The notes under the pieces: model-generated
The model's input: only the letters and a program-made list of their open reading frames with translations
Told to the model about the DNA's origin: nothing
Databases searched by the model: none
In this document: one piece after another, positions 35,601-45,779 of the stretch
How positions within the stretch are numbered: position 1 is the stretch's first letter
Layout of the letters: every line of letters begins with the position of its first letter
Program-made: the position numbers and the translations under genes
NCBI RefSeq assembly: GCF_000971175.1
Contig: NZ_BBLY01000006.1
Location: 1 to 64,000, forward strand
DNA length: 64,000 nucleotides
From: Demequina pelophila
Lineage (GTDB): Bacteria > Actinomycetota > Actinomycetes > Actinomycetales > Demequinaceae
Direction of reading: 5' to 3'

Positions 35601-37480
35601 GGCATGGGCCGGCGGAGGCGGCGGCCCGTGTCGATGCCGGCGAGCACCAGCAGCGACTCCGAGTTGCGGCGCATCCGGGTCGCCAGGTGGTCGAGCGCGA
35701 ACAGCCGCGTGAGGCGGTTCGGGTCGTCCTCGGTGCGCTCCATCTCGTCGATGCTGGAGAGCTGGCGGTTGAGCAGCACCTGGTCGCGGCGCGCCACGTT
35801 GACGAACATCTCCGAGATGGACGCGCGCAGCGCGGCCTGCTCGCGCGCGATCTCGAGGGTGGCGGCGTTGACGCCGTTGAACGCCTCCGCGAGGCGGCCC
35901 ACCTCGTCCGAGCTCTCGACGGGGATCTGCACGTCCGACACGTCGACGTCCTCGCCGGGGAGGGCGACCCGCTCCACCATGGACGGGAGCTCCTCGCGGA
36001 CGGCGGCGGCGGTCGTCGTCAGGCGTCGCAGCGGCACCACGATGCGGCGCGCGATGGCGAACGCGAGGACGAGCGACGCGATGAGACCGCCGGTCAGCAC
36101 CGCGAGGGTCAGCAGCGTCGTGGTGCGGGCCTCGGCGACGTCGCCGGCCGCGCTGGACTCCGCCTGCTGCCACAGCTGGGCGCGCAGCGGCTCGTACTGC
36201 TGCAGCTCCTCGCCCACCGCCTGGTCCCAGCCCAGGTCGCGCACGAGCACGATCGAGTCCGTGGTGCCGCCCAGCAGCTGCGCACGGATGCCCTCGAACG
36301 AGGCCATGGGCTGGTCGGGGTCGAGCGAGGCGCCGAAGCCGGGCACCTCGATGGGGTCCGGCAGCGAGGCGCCGGCGCGCTGCGCGTCCACGAGCGCCAG
36401 ACGCGTGCGCTCGACGGCGGCGGGCACCGACGTCTCGCCGGAACCCATGAACAGGCCCGCGCGCAGGATGCGGTCGACGATCACCCGCTCGTAGGAGATC
36501 GACTCGATGAGCCGGTCGACGCTCGCGTAGGCGGCCAGCTGGGTGCCCACCTCGCGGCCCGGCATGGCGACCGTGACGGTGGTGACCGCGCGCTGGAAGG
36601 CGCCCAGCAGCTCCGTGTAGAAGTTGGTCAGCACGACCGGGGAGATCTGCGCGGACGCCACACCCAGGCGGATCTGCTCGAACTCGCTACGCAGCTCGCG
36701 GCCGGCGGACACGGCGTCGAGCGCCTCGGCGTTGCGGTCGTTGCGCTCGATCTGCGCGGTGGTGTCGTGGATCCGGTCGAGCCCCTCCTCGACGGCGACG
36801 AAGGTGCGCTCCATGGTCTGCTGGTGGGTGCGCGTCTGGCCGAACAGCTGGTCCGCCAGGCCCGCCTCGTACTCCACCGCGGCGATGAGCGCGTCGAACT
36901 CGAGCGTGATGGTCGTCGCGCCCGTCTGCGCGTCGCGCAGGCCGGCGACGATCTCCGCATAGCCGGCGGCCTGGGCCTCGACGTCCTCGACGGAGGGGAG
37001 CCCGAACCACTCGCCGGCCTCGGTGGGCGGGGTGATGGTGAGGCCGCGCAGGTCCGCCAGTCGCGCCCCGGCACCGGTCGCGAGGAGCTCAGATGCCCGG
37101 TTCACGGACTCGCGGGCGATGCGAGCGGACTCGCGCAGCTGCGAGCCGGCACCCTCCTGGTTCGCGCGGGACTCGATCTCGCGCACCGTCGCGTCGAGGA
37201 CCGCGAGCGCGTCGGCGACGCCCTCGTACGCGCCCGGCAGCTGGCCGGGGACGCGGGTGACGATGTCGACGTAGTTGACGGCGGCGAAGCGCTCCGCCTG
37301 GAGGTCGTCCTGCGTCACGACGGACTCGGCGACGGCGTCCATGAGCTGCTTCGCCTCGTTCGCGTCCTGATAGTCGCGCGCCGAGCCGAGCACCACGAAC
37401 CCGGAGAGCATGAGCAGCACGAGCGCGGGAACCGCGACGACGGCGAGGAGCTTTCCTCGGATACCGAGCCTCTGAAGCAT
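32606..37480 (-). CDS. Giant nitrate/nitrite-sensor-type histidine kinase (CvnA-like)
   Basis: A sensor kinase of about 1,624 residues. TM1 lies near residues 12-32, a helical extracellular NIT-type sensor follows to ~440, TM2 at ~450-472 (LLTLAVLTGGLIASLVLAFAIAR), HAMP-like linker, a DHp-like helix (NVARRDQVLLNRQLSSIDEMERTEDDPNRLTRLFALDHLATRMRRNSESLL) and a HATPase domain near 640-765 (HLFAELLENATVFS, VIDSGIGM). The remaining ~855 residues are low-complexity, rich in Glu/Pro/Ala, with PEPTIEPEP and DESGT repeats and two ASGLP(T/V)RR motifs. The C-terminal RQRFSSFYSGAQRAR resembles the conserved end of related actinobacterial kinases. ATG 37480 follows GGAAGG. Confidence 0.9.
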   Translation of the reverse strand: MLQRLGIRGKLLAVVAVPALVLLMLSGFVVLGSARDYQDANEAKQLMDAVAESVVTQDDLQAERFAAVNYVDIVTRVPGQLPGAYEGVADALAVLDATVREIESRANQEGAGSQLRESARIARESVNRASELLATGAGARLADLRGLTITPPTEAGEWFGLPSVEDVEAQAAGYAEIVAGLRDAQTGATTITLEFDALIAAVEYEAGLADQLFGQTRTHQQTMERTFVAVEEGLDRIHDTTAQIERNDRNAEALDAVSAGRELRSEFEQIRLGVASAQISPVVLTNFYTELLGAFQRAVTTVTVAMPGREVGTQLAAYASVDRLIESISYERVIVDRILRAGLFMGSGETSVPAAVERTRLALVDAQRAGASLPDPIEVPGFGASLDPDQPMASFEGIRAQLLGGTTDSIVLVRDLGWDQAVGEELQQYEPLRAQLWQQAESSAAGDVAEARTTTLLTLAVLTGGLIASLVLAFAIARRIVVPLRRLTTTAAAVREELPSMVERVALPGEDVDVSDVQIPVESSDEVGRLAEAFNGVNAATLEIAREQAALRASISEMFVNVARRDQVLLNRQLSSIDEMERTEDDPNRLTRLFALDHLATRMRRNSESLLVLAGIDTGRRLRRPMPLSDVVRTASSEIELYERVDLDLVVDPPMVGHQALAAAHLFAELLENATVFSDPMSRVVVRTGQVEDGFTVEVIDSGIGMTDSELADANAHVATTAASEILGAQRLGLFVVGRIARRLGATVTLRSTAGEGTVATVLLPIALFDATAPAVPSAVAPLPAEVPVLAPVEGEADATEAEPVATELDALIEADAAQAPVAKPVVTADLTAGVAASGLPTRRTRRDAPAADRGEAVIGLPAQATDDQLSALDAEAAAFTPAVPAPEPTPEAQASTDRASMFRGFRSRREAPAVDAVATADRVEIPGLEPDFDGGLDVPWAPTGVAQGSAAADDASADGERAEPTRSVSASGLPVRRRSVLGGGDGAGSTDDGSAPAVPGFAPDDEAPGDDESAAAVASGDRASSGDRAHALGGAFAAFAAIDAGRRALQRRDDVDESGTDESGTDESGASALGAEPSATGFAPSLEPDAEEPESAIDGALEAAEPDETLVEPEVAPEPAPRLPVFSMPKLAPRPAAESPFERSPYGAAFTREMGDGGTRGPIADAEDEPVVIPALEDEPDVPEVEIPAERAVEPEPEAAVEPEPTIEPEPTIEPESTVASEVAPEPEPVAEPAALDEAPEPSAVPVWLRADDAAPADRWNGATDESIDTILAQESGVHAARSGFFGRLFGRRRRTEAPAVEEAQRRTEPYEPPSQGAFEPTPVVPARPHALGQEIQEPRGFEPEAIGFEPEPQAEPLPEPLSGPAVAPTFEPELTFEREQAFAPEAAWSPDTPSAPGDAVQDDADRAGAQARDGAPAPWERAAQEESAWQPAAESAGEWHADRAADQSVVDEFAVAARAAHREPAVQDEPAPASSPEAAVFTPEELAQPQGWESAGESALAAQPFGDIGTVYTPVIDTENASGRAPEDDEADLTRAVFSELSSLSASRPKVEKTRAGLQRRRKPAEAPAPVEPLAEDAALAPKERDADAVRQRFSSFYSGAQRARSDAAQFEVRSNGHGGND

Positions 37481-37656
37481 GACACCTTCCCTCACGAGCC
37501 GCCGCCTGCTCAGACGCCTCTTCGATGACGAAGGCGACGACCGCTCCCCAGCGTTATCGGCCGGGTCGCAGGAAACATGAAGGTCGCGGCACCGCGCCCT
37601 CAGCACTGGGACACTACGAATACCGGAGCCGGGCGACGCGGAGGTAGGCAAACGGA

Positions 37657-38679
37657 ATGAAGGTGGTCAATGTCACACGGCCGGGCGGGCCGGAGGCGCT
37701 CGAGACGGGCGCGGCGCCCGACCCGACCCCGGGGCCGCGCGAGGTGATCATCGCCGTCGAGGCCGCCGGCGTCAACCGCGCCGACCTGCTCCAGCGGGCC
37801 GGCCACTATCCCCCACCGCCGGGCGCTCCCCCGTGGCCGGGGCTCGAGGCGGCCGGGACCATCACCGCGCTGGGCACCGAGGTGGGCGCCGCGGCGAGGG
37901 GCCCGGCGGACGACGCGGTCGCCGGCTGGGCGGTGGGCGACCGGGTCTGCGCGCTGCTGCCCGGCGGCGGCTACGCCGAGCGCGTCGCGGTGGACGCGTC
38001 CCTCGTCCTGCCGATGCCGGCGGGGACCGATGCGGTGGGAGCCGCCGGCCTGGTCGAGGCGGCCTGCACCGTGGTCTCCAACCTGGATGCGGCGGGCGCA
38101 CACCCCGGCGAGACGCTCCTGGTCCACGGGGGCTCCGGCGGGGTGGGGTCCCTCGCGATCCAGTACGCGACGGCCCTGGGCATGCGCGTCCTCGCGACCG
38201 CGGGCGGGCCCGAGCGCGCCGCACGCTGCGTGGAACTGGGCGCGGAGGCCGGCCTGGACCACCGGGGCGACTGGGCGGCGCGCGTGAAGGAACGGGGCGG
38301 CGCGGACGTCATCCTCGACGTGGCGGGCGCCGCGAACCTCGACGCGAACCTGCGGTCGCTGCGCACGGGCGGTCGGCTGGTGGTCATCGGGCTGCAGCGC
38401 GGCACGCGTGGCGAGATCGACCTGGGACGCCTGCTGAGCAGGCGGCTCACGCTCCTGGGCACGACGCTGCGGTCCCGCCCCCTCGCGGAGCGGGCCGCGA
38501 TCGTCGCCGCGGTCCGCGAGCGGGTGTGGCCGCTGGTGCCCGGCCGCGTCTCCCCGGTGATCCACGCGACGGTGCCGCTCGAGCGTGCGGCCGACGCGCA
38601 TCGGCTCCTGGACTCCGGCGAGGTGTTCGGGAAGGTGGTGCTGACGGTGGGCGCCCCGGACGGGGCGGACGCGTCCTAG
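37657..38679 (+). CDS. Quinone oxidoreductase-like MDR protein (PIG3/QOR type)
   Basis: A 340-residue zinc-free medium-chain dehydrogenase. EAAGVNRADLLQRAGHYPPPPG is the family N-terminus, and LVHGGSGGVGSLAIQ is the NADPH loop. It likely reduces quinones with NADPH. GGAGGT lies 10-15 bases before the ATG. The last four bases (CTAG) are shared with the stop of the HAD gene on the other strand. Confidence 0.92.
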   Translation: MKVVNVTRPGGPEALETGAAPDPTPGPREVIIAVEAAGVNRADLLQRAGHYPPPPGAPPWPGLEAAGTITALGTEVGAAARGPADDAVAGWAVGDRVCALLPGGGYAERVAVDASLVLPMPAGTDAVGAAGLVEAACTVVSNLDAAGAHPGETLLVHGGSGGVGSLAIQYATALGMRVLATAGGPERAARCVELGAEAGLDHRGDWAARVKERGGADVILDVAGAANLDANLRSLRTGGRLVVIGLQRGTRGEIDLGRLLSRRLTLLGTTLRSRPLAERAAIVAAVRERVWPLVPGRVSPVIHATVPLERAADAHRLLDSGEVFGKVVLTVGAPDGADAS

Positions 38680-39530
38680 AGGACCGCGAGGCGATCCGGG
38701 TCGATGAGCCGGTTGAGCACGGTGAGGACGCCGTCCTCCTCGACCGAGCCGACCACCTCGTCGGCGGCGGCCTTGACGCGGTCGGGCGCGCTGCCCATCG
38801 CGGCGGAGCGCCCGGCCCACGCGAGCATCTCGATGTCGTTGTTGCCGTCGCCCACGGCCACCGTGTGGTCGGGGTAGACGCCCAGCCGGCGGCGCAGGGT
38901 CTCGAGCGCCGAGGCCTTCGACACGTTGGGCGGGGTGAGGTCGAGCCACGCCGACCAGCCCACGGCGTAGGTCACGTCGTTGAGGCCGATGCGATGGACC
39001 AGCTCGTCGAAGTGCGACACGTCCACGCCGGGGGCCCGGATGACGACGCGGGTGGCCTCGTCGTGGCAGAGCTCGTCGAAGTCGGTGACCACGCGCTGGC
39101 GTCCCACCAGCTCGCCCTCGGGGAACTCGCGGTTGACCAGGAAGCCCACGCCCAGGTCCTCGACCGCGTAGAACGCGTCGGGCAGCTCCTCGCGGACGAG
39201 CTCGAGCGCCGCGCGCGGGTTGAAGGTGACCTTCTCCACGATGTCGTAGCCGCCGGGCACGCGCGGGTTGAGCCGCACGGTCACCGCACCGTTGGAGCAC
39301 ACGGCCCAGCCGCGCCGGATGCCCAGCGTCTCCGCGACGGGCAGGGTGCCCACGATGTTGCGGCCGGTCGCCAGGATCACGTGGTTGCGGCACATGCGCG
39401 CGCGCTCGACCGCGTCGACCACCGCGTCGGCGATCTCCCCGCCCCAGTGCATGAGCGTGCCGTCGATGTCGAGCCCGACGAGCCGCCAGGAGTCGGCGGT
39501 GAGCGGGGGCCGCATGGCGCGATCCGTCAT
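38676..39530 (-). CDS. HAD-superfamily phosphatase (Cof type)
   Basis: A 284-residue HAD hydrolase of the Cof/type IIB group. Motif I is VGLDIDGTLM, motif II region ILATGRN, and motif III/IV is HTVAVGDGNNDIEMLAWAG. It probably dephosphorylates sugar phosphates or similar. ATG 39530 is 10 bases after the serS stop, so the two are probably one operon. ALDPDRVKAAADEVVGS-like ending is typical. Confidence 0.92.
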   Translation of the reverse strand: MTDRAMRPPLTADSWRLVGLDIDGTLMHWGGEIADAVVDAVERARMCRNHVILATGRNIVGTLPVAETLGIRRGWAVCSNGAVTVRLNPRVPGGYDIVEKVTFNPRAALELVREELPDAFYAVEDLGVGFLVNREFPEGELVGRQRVVTDFDELCHDEATRVVIRAPGVDVSHFDELVHRIGLNDVTYAVGWSAWLDLTPPNVSKASALETLRRRLGVYPDHTVAVGDGNNDIEMLAWAGRSAAMGSAPDRVKAAADEVVGSVEEDGVLTVLNRLIDPDRLAVL

Positions 39531-39540
39531 GCGGACGAGG

Positions 39541-40812
39541 CTACGCGACGGGCGTGAGCGCCTCGAGGCCGCCCAGGTACGGGCGCAGCGCCTCGGGCAC
39601 GCGCACCGAGCCGTCGGCCTGCTGGTGGTTCTCCAGCAGCGCGACGATCCACCGGGTGGTGCCGATGGTCCCGTTGATGGTGGCCACCGGCTCCGTGCCG
39701 GTCTCCCGCTTCTCGCGGATCTGGAGGCGGCGCGCCTGGTACGTGGTGCAGTTGGAGGTCGAGGTGACCTCCATCCAGCGCTCCTGCGACGGCAGCCAGG
39801 CCTCGCAGTCGTACTTGCGCGCGGCGCTCGAGCCCAGGTCGCCGGCCGCCGTGTCGATCACCCGGTAGGGCAGCTCGAGGGCCTGCAGCATGGCCTCCTC
39901 GGTGGCGAGGAAGCGGGCGTGCTCCGCGGCGGCGTCCTCGGGGCGGCAGTAAGAGAACATCTCCACCTTGTGGAACTGGTGGACGCGGATGATGCCGCGG
40001 GTGTCGCGGCCCGCGGACCCGGCCTCGCGGCGGTAGCAGGCGCTCCAGCCGGCGTAGCGGCGGGGGCCGGCCTCGAGGTCCAGGAACTCGTCCGCGTGGT
40101 AGCCCGCGAGCGCCACCTCGGACGTGCCGGTGAGGTAGAGATCGTCGCGCTCGAGGCGGTAGATCTCGTCCGCGTGCTTGCCCAGGAAGCCGGTGCCGGC
40201 CATCACCTCGGGGCGCACCAGGGTGGGCGTCATCATGGGCGAGAAGCCCGCGGCGATCGCGCGGTCCATCGCGGCGTTGAGGATCGCGAGCTCGAGGCGC
40301 GCGCCCATGCCCGTGAGGAAGTAGAAGCGGGAGCCGGACACCTTGGCGCCGCGCTCCATGTCGATCGCGGCGAGGCCCTCGCCCAGCGCGAGGTGGTCCT
40401 GCACGTCGATGCCCTCGGCGGCGAAGTCGCGCGGGGCGCCCACCGTGCGCACGAGCGCGAAGTCGTCGGCGCCGCCGGCGGGCACGCCGGGCTCGGGAAG
40501 GTTCCCCAGCGAGCGGGCGAGCTCGACCGCGCGGGCGGACGCCGCATCGGCCGTCGCCTGAAGGCTCTTGACGCGGGCCGCGAGCTCCTTGGTGCGGGCG
40601 AGCAGCGCCTGCTTCTCCTCGCCCTGGGCGCGGGCCACGTCCTTGCCCAGCGTCTTCTGCTCGGCGCGGGCCGCTTCGAACTCCTGGAGGGCGTCGCGGC
40701 GCTCCGCGTCCGCCGCGAGGACCTGGTCGACGACCGCGGGGTCGTCGCCGCGGGCGATCTGGCTCGCCTTGACGGTGTCGGGCTCGGCGCGCAGCAGCTT
40801 GAGGTCGATCAT
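39541..40812 (-). CDS. serS: Seryl-tRNA synthetase
   Basis: A 423-residue class II synthetase. The N-terminal coiled coil (residues ~30-105) binds the long variable arm of tRNA-Ser; motif 2 is [27 protein letters not shown] and the motif 3 region reads [15 protein letters not shown]. Leaderless start (TAGACT, 7 bases). Divergent from the lipid kinase gene with 39 bases between starts; followed by the HAD gene. Confidence 0.97.
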   Translation of the reverse strand: MIDLKLLRAEPDTVKASQIARGDDPAVVDQVLAADAERRDALQEFEAARAEQKTLGKDVARAQGEEKQALLARTKELAARVKSLQATADAASARAVELARSLGNLPEPGVPAGGADDFALVRTVGAPRDFAAEGIDVQDHLALGEGLAAIDMERGAKVSGSRFYFLTGMGARLELAILNAAMDRAIAAGFSPMMTPTLVRPEVMAGTGFLGKHADEIYRLERDDLYLTGTSEVALAGYHADEFLDLEAGPRRYAGWSACYRREAGSAGRDTRGIIRVHQFHKVEMFSYCRPEDAAAEHARFLATEEAMLQALELPYRVIDTAAGDLGSSAARKYDCEAWLPSQERWMEVTSTSNCTTYQARRLQIREKRETGTEPVATINGTIGTTRWIVALLENHQQADGSVRVPEALRPYLGGLEALTPVA

Positions 40813-40819
40813 GCCCGCG

Positions 40820-40825
40820 AGTCTA
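40820..40825 (-). promoter_or_regulatory. -10 box, leaderless serS
   Basis: TAGACT on the minus strand, 7 bases before the serS ATG. No T-box leader is possible. Confidence 0.6.
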
Positions 40826-40838
40826 ACGAGCGAGGTCC

Positions 40839-40844
40839 TAGGCT
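40839..40844 (+). promoter_or_regulatory. -10 box, leaderless lipid kinase gene
   Basis: TAGGCT on the plus strand, 7 bases before the ATG at 40852. Only 13 bases separate it from the opposing serS -10 box. Confidence 0.6.
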
Positions 40845-40851
40845 CGTCTCC

Positions 40852-42099
40852 ATGACGGCCCTCGTCCTGTCGCTCGTCGCGCTCGCGATCGCGCTGCTCG
40901 CGCTGTCCCTCGCGGTGTCGGTGACGCGGCGCGTGGGCCTGCGGGACCCCATCGCGGTGCCGCCGCTGTGGCGGCGCGTCCTGAGGATCCGGACGCTGCC
41001 GCCCGTCGTGGCGGCCGCGGGCGCCGAGCGCGCCGAGGCGCAGGAGCGGGTCGCGTTCATCGTCAACCCCACCAAGGCCGGCGTCGCGGAGCTGCGCGAG
41101 CAGGCGCTGCGCGCGTGCGCGATCCGCTACCTGCCGCAGCCGCTGTGGTTCTACACGACCGAGGAGGATCCGGGCCGCGGCCAGACCGCGGAGGCGCTCG
41201 CCGCGGGGGCCGACGTGGTGGTCGCCGTGGGCGGGGACGGCACCGTCCGCGCGGTCGCCCACACGCTCGCGGGCACCGGGGTGCCGCTGGGCATCGTCCC
41301 GATGGGCACGGGCAACCTGTTCGCGCGCAACCTCGACCTGCCGCTCGACGACCAGGCGGCGCTGCTGCGCGCGGCGCTCGAGGGGGCGGAGCGGCCCTCG
41401 GACGTGGGCTGGATCGAGCTCGACCGGCCGACCGGCGACGAGCCGGAGCGGGAGCGCGAGCGGGACGACCGGCGCCACATCTTCCTCGTCATCGCGGGCG
41501 CGGGGCTCGACGCGGAGATGGTCGCGGGCGCGAACGATCAGCTCAAGCGCCGCCTGGGCTGGGTCGCCTACTTCTACGCCGCGCTGCGCCACCTGGGCAA
41601 GCGCATGGAGGCGCACATCTCCGTGGACGGCGCCGAGCCCGTCGAGTCCTCGATGCGCACCGTGCTCATCGCGAACGTGGGCCGCCTGCCCGGAGGGCTG
41701 CGCCTCATCCCGGACGCGAGCTTCCACGACGGCCGGCTCGACGTCGCGTCGATCGACGCGCGCGGAGGGATCGTCGGCTGGTCGGAGCTGTTCGGCACCG
41801 TCGTGTCGCAGGGCGCCGGCATCCGCGACCCCTGGCTGCTGCGCACCTGGAAGACCTCGCGCATCGACCACGTCCGCGGCACCCGCGTGGAGATCCGGCT
41901 CCGCGATCCGCAGAAGGTCCAGGTCGACGGCGACTCGCTGGGTCACGCCACCCGCATCAGCGCCCGCATCCAGGCCCAGGCGCTCACCCTGCGCGTGCCG
42001 CGCGAGACGCTGGAGGAGGGCCCGCGCGGGGCGAGGCGCCGCGCGGGCGGCACCGGCGCATCGTCCCCCCTCACCAGGGACGATGCCCGGGCCGGGTAG
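40852..42099 (+). CDS. Diacylglycerol/lipid kinase family protein
   Basis: A 415-residue DAGK-catalytic domain protein with an N-terminal membrane anchor (residues ~2-25). FIVNPTKAG and [39 protein letters not shown] are the family motifs, [11 protein letters not shown] near the end is also typical. It would phosphorylate diacylglycerol or a related lipid at the membrane. The C-terminal ~35 residues are Arg/Gly-rich and contain an inverted GGGACGATGC pair in the DNA. Confidence 0.92.
   Translation: MTALVLSLVALAIALLALSLAVSVTRRVGLRDPIAVPPLWRRVLRIRTLPPVVAAAGAERAEAQERVAFIVNPTKAGVAELREQALRACAIRYLPQPLWFYTTEEDPGRGQTAEALAAGADVVVAVGGDGTVRAVAHTLAGTGVPLGIVPMGTGNLFARNLDLPLDDQAALLRAALEGAERPSDVGWIELDRPTGDEPERERERDDRRHIFLVIAGAGLDAEMVAGANDQLKRRLGWVAYFYAALRHLGKRMEAHISVDGAEPVESSMRTVLIANVGRLPGGLRLIPDASFHDGRLDVASIDARGGIVGWSELFGTVVSQGAGIRDPWLLRTWKTSRIDHVRGTRVEIRLRDPQKVQVDGDSLGHATRISARIQAQALTLRVPRETLEEGPRGARRRAGGTGASSPLTRDDARAG
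42058..42086. repeat. Inverted pair of the dispersed 10-mer
   Basis: GCATCGTCCC (42058-42067) and GGGACGATGC (42077-42086) are exact reverse complements separated by 9 bases. They lie in the last codons of the lipid kinase gene and could fold into a hairpin near the transcript end. Confidence 0.85.
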
Positions 42100-42117
42100 G
42101 CCGCAGACCTCCCGCGG

Positions 42118-43050
42118 TCAGTGGCGGCCGGCGCGCAGGCCCTGGACCCAGGCGCGCGCCTCGGCGAAGTCCTCCGCCGAGGTGCCGGGCGCGATGGGCG
42201 TCGGGTAGCCGGTCGCGGCGGGGTACGAGCCCAGGAAGGTCACGCTCGGGTTGGTGCGCCGCAGGCCCACGAGGGCCTCGGCCATGCGCGGCTCGTCGAT
42301 GTGCGCGAGCGCATCGATCGAGAAGGCGTACTCGCCCGGCGCGTCCGGACGCGGGCGGCTCTCGATGCGGGAGAGGTTGACGCCGCGGGCCGCGAACTGC
42401 TCGAGCATGAGCAGCAGCGCGCCGGCGCGGTCGTCGGGCAGGTGCACCACCAGGGTGGTCTTGTCCGCCCCGGTGGCGGCGGGGATGGAGGTGGGGCGGC
42501 CCACCTGGACGAACCGGGTGGCGGCGTGGACGTTGTCCGCGACGCCGTCGCGCAGCACGGTGAGACCCAGGCGCGCGCCGGTGCCGGGGGGAGCGAGGGC
42601 CGCGTCGAAGGGGGCGGTGCCGGCGGCGAGCTCGCGGGCGGCCGCCGCGTTGGAGGTGGCCGCGACCTGGCCGGCGCCGGGCAGGTGCGCGGCGAGCCAC
42701 CGGCGGCACTGGTTGAGGCCGTGGGAGTGGGCGGAGACGGCCGCGATGTCCTCGAACGCGGTGCCCGCGCGGGCCACCAGCTCGAACGTGACGGGCAGCA
42801 CCACCTCGCCCAGGATCACGAGCGGGGCGCCCGCGGCCAGCGTGTCCAGCGTCGCGGTGACGCCGCCCTCGACGGTGTTCTCGATCGCGACGACCGCGAA
42901 GTCCGCGTCGCCGTCGCGCACCGCGCTCAGCGCGGCGGGGACGTCGATGACCGGCATGAGCTCGACGGTCTCGGGGTCGACCATCGCGAGCAGCGCCGCC
43001 TCGGTAAAGGTGCCCGCAGGCCCCAGGTACGCGTACCGCGCTCGTGTCAC
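42118..43050 (-). CDS. pheA: Prephenate dehydratase
   Basis: A 310-residue enzyme making phenylpyruvate for phenylalanine synthesis. YLGPAGTFTEAAL, VVAIENTVEGGV and the catalytic TRF in AATRFVQVG form the dehydratase; a C-terminal ACT domain (TTLVVHLPDDRAGALLLMLEQF with RIESRP) senses Phe for feedback inhibition. GTG 43050 overlaps the glycosyltransferase stop (GTGA). Confidence 0.95.
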   Translation of the reverse strand: MTRARYAYLGPAGTFTEAALLAMVDPETVELMPVIDVPAALSAVRDGDADFAVVAIENTVEGGVTATLDTLAAGAPLVILGEVVLPVTFELVARAGTAFEDIAAVSAHSHGLNQCRRWLAAHLPGAGQVAATSNAAAARELAAGTAPFDAALAPPGTGARLGLTVLRDGVADNVHAATRFVQVGRPTSIPAATGADKTTLVVHLPDDRAGALLLMLEQFAARGVNLSRIESRPRPDAPGEYAFSIDALAHIDEPRMAEALVGLRRTNPSVTFLGSYPAATGYPTPIAPGTSAEDFAEARAWVQGLRAGRH

Positions 43051-43913
43051 GCGTCCGTCCTCTCGGTCGAGGCCCCCTCGTCCTCGGGAGGCGGGCCGGA
43101 GTCTCCGCGGCGCGACATCGCCGACTTGATGCGGCGGGTCGCGAGCGCGGCGATCACCTCACGGTAGCGGTTGGCCTTCGCGACGGGCGTGCGCGCGGGG
43201 GCGGCCTTGTGCCGGATCTCGCACTCGATCTCCGTCACGGTGAGGCCCGCGTGGATGATGTCGAGCGTCATGCCGGCCTCGAGGCCGGCGCCGCGGGCCA
43301 GCGGCATGGACGCCTCGAGCGCCTCACGGCTCACGCAGCGGATGGTGCCCAACGGGTGGCGCGGCTGCCAGCCGCACGCGCGCTCCACGGCGCGACGCGT
43401 GGCGTGGGTGGCGACCTCCTTGAGCGGGGCCGCGCCCTCGGTCATGGCGATCGACAGGTCGCACACGCCCTCGAGCACGGCCGGGACCAGGGGCGCGGCG
43501 CCGATGGCGTAGTGGCCCAGCCCAGCGTCGAGGAAGAGGATGCCGCGGGGGCTCCGGCCCGGCTCGTCGCGCATGGCGATGACGGAGGCGCCGGTCTCCA
43601 CCGCGGCGGTGCGGCCGCGGACGTGCGAGTGGCGCACCACCACGGCGCCGGCGCGGCGCGCGAGGTCCTGGGTGTTGTCGGTCGAGCCGTCGTCGACCAC
43701 GAGCACCAGGTCGACCCCCGGGATCGCGAGCGCGGCACGCACGGTCGCCGCGATGCGTCGGGCCTGGTTGTGGGCCGTGATGAGGGCCGCCACCGACGGT
43801 CCGGCGGGGGCCTGCAGCGCCCGGGCGCGCGCGGCGGCGCGGGCCGCGCGCTGGGTGGCGCGGCGCGGTCGCGCGGCCGTCCCGGTGCGGGGGCCCTCGG
43901 CTGGATCTGCCAC
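43047..43913 (-). CDS. Family 2 glycosyltransferase
   Basis: A 288-residue GT2 enzyme. The basic first 35 residues precede VAALITAHNQARRIAATVRAAL and the nucleotide-sugar motif VVDDGSTDNT; GILFLDAGLG replaces the usual DxD. It has no clear transmembrane helix. Similar to glucosyl-3-phosphoglycerate synthase-like proteins in its LGTIRCVSREAL and GLEAGMTLDI parts, though the substrate is not certain. GTG 43913 follows TAGGCT by 7 bases. First gene of GT-pheA. Confidence 0.85.
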   Translation of the reverse strand: MADPAEGPRTGTAARPRRATQRAARAAARARALQAPAGPSVAALITAHNQARRIAATVRAALAIPGVDLVLVVDDGSTDNTQDLARRAGAVVVRHSHVRGRTAAVETGASVIAMRDEPGRSPRGILFLDAGLGHYAIGAAPLVPAVLEGVCDLSIAMTEGAAPLKEVATHATRRAVERACGWQPRHPLGTIRCVSREALEASMPLARGAGLEAGMTLDIIHAGLTVTEIECEIRHKAAPARTPVAKANRYREVIAALATRRIKSAMSRRGDSGPPPEDEGASTERTDA

Positions 43914-43920
43914 GGGGCAT

Positions 43921-43926
43921 AGCCTA
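43921..43926 (-). promoter_or_regulatory. -10 box, leaderless GT-pheA operon
   Basis: TAGGCT on the minus strand, 7 bases before the GTG at 43913. Confidence 0.55.
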
Positions 43927-43962
43927 GCGAGCCGTGGTGCGCACACAAGCCACTCTTTAACA

Positions 43963-44006
43963 TTTCGTGAATCGAATGTGAACCGGGCGTGAACCGGGCG
44001 TGACCC
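43963..44006. promoter_or_regulatory. 11-bp direct-repeat array (PHO-box-like)
   Basis: GTGA recurs at 43967, 43978, 43989 and 44000, exactly every 11 bases, in units such as GAATGTGAACC and GGGCGTGAACC. Read on the minus strand the core is GGTTCAC, like the PhoP direct-repeat units of Streptomyces. The array lies between the divergent glycosyltransferase and phosphoglucomutase genes. Confidence 0.65.
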
Positions 44007-44078
44007 GCGGCGGGCGCTCCCCTCCCTGGGCCCCGCATCGGCCTTGTGCGCCCCGCAGACCGTGGAAGAGTAGGCACC

Positions 44079-45755
<1,677 letters not shown>

Positions 45756-45779
45756 GTCCGGACGGCGGACGGAGGGACG

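Noticed and set aside
32117-37528. An 1,800-codon open frame opposite the giant kinase
   Set aside because: It mirrors the kinase codons, is His/Arg/Gly-rich without domains and has no promoter or ribosome site.
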